DNA from: Jejuia algarum
GTDB lineage: Bacteria; Bacteroidota; Bacteroidia; Flavobacteriales; Flavobacteriaceae
DNA length: 64,000 bases
Assembly (NCBI GenBank): GCA_947495775.1
Contig: CANMAQ010000008.1
Span: 149,362-213,361 of the forward strand
Reading direction: 5' to 3'
Made by a program: the position numbers and the translations under genes. Positions 62,398 to 64,000 of the stretch are shown piece by piece (position 1 is the stretch's first letter; every line of letters starts with the position of its first letter). The notes under the pieces are model-generated. The model was not told the origin of the DNA, ran no database searches, and saw only the letters and a program-made list of their open reading frames with translations.

Positions 62398-63081
62398 TAT
62401 GAAACAAATGTATAAAAAAAACATTATAAGCAAAAAGAAACCACCAAAAAACACCAATTAAACGTAAAAAAACAGCGACATCTCTCATTTCATCCTTAAA
62501 CGTTTAATTTACAGCACTAGAGTCCTTATAAAAAAGCAACAACACTTTAAACGTGTTATAAAATCTAATAGCACTCTTTGTCTTCAAGTTTTGCCATAAA
62601 ACGTTATAACAAACTTAAAGACCACCTATGGGCTTACAGCAAAAATTTCTTTTAATTGTTTTACTATATTGCCATTTCCTGAAACTGTAATTTCGCCAAT
62701 CTTTAATCTTTTTAGACCCTAAACATTAAAGCCTTTTAATAAGTGTTCGCTTGAGCCCCCACCTAGATCGTATTGTTTTTTTGTTAGTTTTATAAGATAA
62801 CGTGCTTAAGGGACTTATTAGAGTCCTAATAAATACCGAATTCGAACCGATTCGCCCTAGGACTTGCCATAACCTACAGTATGAGTGTGGTGTTCTAACC
62901 AAACTAAACTATAAGACCTAAATATAGTGACCTCAACTTGGAGGGGCAGAGTTCGAACTTTTTGAAGCATGATATCTTACAAATACTCTCAAAATCTCAT
63001 GCTGTTTTGAGCTTATGAGCACGCTTTGAAAATTGCTTTTTTATTTAAGTGGATAAAGACAACACCCCACATAACATTGAC
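62398..63081. other. Non-coding region with tRNA-like remnant
   Basis: About 680 bp without a credible gene. The only structure I see is the tRNA-like sequence at 62822-62918 (minus) and a nearby GTTCGAAC word at 62951-62958. Confidence 0.5.
62822..62918 (-). pseudogene. Degenerate tRNA-like sequence (CAT anticodon loop)
   Basis: On the minus strand: 5' GGTCTTA TA, a D-arm GTTTAGTTTGGTTAGAAC (4-bp stem), an anticodon arm with loop CTCATAC, a T-arm with TTCGAAT, and a 3' TAGGACT that can pair with the 5' end with two G-T pairs. The variable region is ~22 nt and about 6 extra bases separate the T-arm from the acceptor strand, and no CCA is encoded. It is best read as a decayed tRNA-Met-like gene. 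Confidence 0.4.
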
Positions 63082-63843
63082 CTATCGGCACGCCATATGC
63101 TTATTAGTTGTGACCAATTTTTTCGTATACCATTTTTCGTTTTTCTTTTCAGCAACTAGTATTCCTGAATCATTTGGATCTAAACTACATATTAGGTCAC
63201 CATTCGAATTCCAAAATGCGCTTTTACCTCCAGACTTCATATTCCAAAGTTTTCCAGTGTAATTTGACATTAGAATATTTAGAGAATAATCCTTACAATA
63301 AGTTCTTAACTGCTCATATCCCTTATTCATTCCTTCTTCAGAATAGAAGATGGATGGTAAATAAATTGTACTTCCATTTTTACTTGCCTCATTAGGATGG
63401 TTTTCATTATTTATATCAGCGCAAATTGCTAATGATATACTTTCTTGACCTAGCGTAATTATTGGATTATAGTCCATTGATGATGAATAAAATAATTCTT
63501 CTCCATCATGTAAATATTGTTTGATGTAAATACCAATTGGTTTGTTCGGATATATTACAAATGCTCCTATATATAACTTATCTTTTATTTTGATAGGTGC
63601 GCCAACAACAATATGAATATCACCATTAGCTGACAATTTTTTTAATTTATCCAAGCGGTTATCATTCTCATTAAATGCTAACTTTCCACCTTCTTCTCTA
63701 CAGTATCCTGTAATAGACATTTCTGGGAATGTAATTAACTTAACGCCTTCTTCAATAGCAATTTTAATAATTTGATAATGCTCGTTTAAATTCTGTTGAA
63801 TTTCTCCTACTGTACAATTTATTTGAGCTGATGCTATTTTCAT
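63082..63843 (-). CDS. Nitrilase/carbon-nitrogen hydrolase family protein
   Basis: 253 residues. The catalytic triad of the superfamily is visible: Glu41 in ITFPEMSITGY, Lys108 in IGIYIKQYLHDGEE and Cys141 in LAICADINN. It hydrolyses a non-peptide C-N bond; the substrate is unknown. The gene is more AT-rich than its neighbours and is flanked by a tRNA-like remnant and a group II intron end, which suggests acquired DNA. The intron 3' end lies only about 20 bp before its ATG, so its native promoter is probably separated from it. Confidence 0.85.
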   Translation of the reverse strand: MKIASAQINCTVGEIQQNLNEHYQIIKIAIEEGVKLITFPEMSITGYCREEGGKLAFNENDNRLDKLKKLSANGDIHIVVGAPIKIKDKLYIGAFVIYPNKPIGIYIKQYLHDGEELFYSSSMDYNPIITLGQESISLAICADINNENHPNEASKNGSTIYLPSIFYSEEGMNKGYEQLRTYCKDYSLNILMSNYTGKLWNMKSGGKSAFWNSNGDLICSLDPNDSGILVAEKKNEKWYTKKLVTTNKHMACR

Positions 63844-63857
63844 TTATTCTAATTGGT

Positions 63858-64000
63858 TAGTAGAGTAGAGCCTGACAGCTCCGTTAAACTTCTTACTAAA
63901 TTAGTAAAATTTACGAGACTGTCAGCGCCCCCTTCATCAAACCGTGCTTGAAGTTTTCCCTCACACGGCTTACCGATAGAATTCTTCATTGAGCTTTCGC
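63858..64000 (-). mobile_element. 3' end of a group II intron (domains V and VI), cut by the window edge
   Basis: On the minus strand AAGCCGTGTGAGG GAAA ... AAGCACGGTTT (63939-63971) is a domain V hairpin with the AGC triad, GAAA-type loop and the AGCCGT/ACGGTT closing stem. It is followed by a domain VI-like hairpin with CTGACAG (63919-63925) pairing with CTGTCAG (63872-63878), then CTCTACTCTAC. The 3' splice site should be near 63858-63870. The reverse transcriptase in domain IV would lie beyond 64000. Confidence 0.75.

Noticed and set aside
62951..62958. A second tRNA T-arm (GTTCGAAC word)
   Set aside because: The flanking bases do not form a T stem, so only the loop-like word is present; it is mentioned as weak context only.

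Overview
The window looks like the chromosome of a marine-type Flavobacteriaceae bacterium (Bacteroidota). The evidence is the AT-rich sequence, -7 promoter elements of the form TAnnTTTG, a subtype iii type VI secretion locus, a T9SS sorting domain, a PID-CTERM mini-protein, the complete MoxR/Bat aerotolerance operon and many SpII lipoproteins. No rRNA, intact tRNA or CRISPR array was found.

Layout. 1-6070 (minus): a T6SSiii effector island reading hcp, an extended vgrG, two tandem-duplicated lipoproteins (probable immunity proteins), a DUF4280 PAAR-like protein, and an OmpA-domain gene cut by the left edge and lacking a normal start codon. 6071-7718: a tandem array of paired GC-rich hairpins. 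7719-14297: bacilliredoxin, PlsC acyltransferase, acyl-ACP desaturase, a small conserved protein, an HD hydrolase, an AraC regulator, a candidate small RNA, an AlbA-domain protein and a YdfG-like SDR. 14567-24397: the Bat operon, with a flavodoxin-fold reductase inserted between batA and batB. 24719-29313: an inorganic-carbon module (SulP permease plus beta-carbonic anhydrase; divergent SbtA-type permease and LysR regulator). 29392-38794: mostly housekeeping genes (CvpA, PheS, PNPOx-like, MscL, aspartate-semialdehyde dehydrogenase, prolyl oligopeptidase) and several conserved unknowns. 39404-42539: two convergent lipoprotein metalloproteases (M57 and M43 types) and an orphan ABC ATPase. 42604-43265: a second hairpin array with a very regular 177-bp period.

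43288-52370 is the most interesting block: ten close-packed minus-strand genes pairing a type III polyketide synthase, methyltransferase and flavoprotein with their own ACP, ketosynthase, dehydratase, SDR reductase, phosphopantetheinyl transferase, MMPL/RND exporter and YceI lipid-binding protein. The layout predicts a dedicated acyl chain built on the private ACP, passed to the type III PKS to make an alkyl-resorcinol, -pyrone or -quinone lipid, then methylated, oxidised and exported.

52430-62173: a GreA/B-like protein, a 17-repeat ELWKSDGT protein secreted by T9SS, and the core lipid/cofactor genes accC, accB, fabH, rpmF, DUF177, pdxA and divergent ribE. 62182-64000: a PID-CTERM mini-protein, a 0.7-kb non-coding stretch with a degenerate tRNA-like sequence, a nitrilase-family gene, and at the right edge domains V and VI of a group II intron whose body lies beyond the window.
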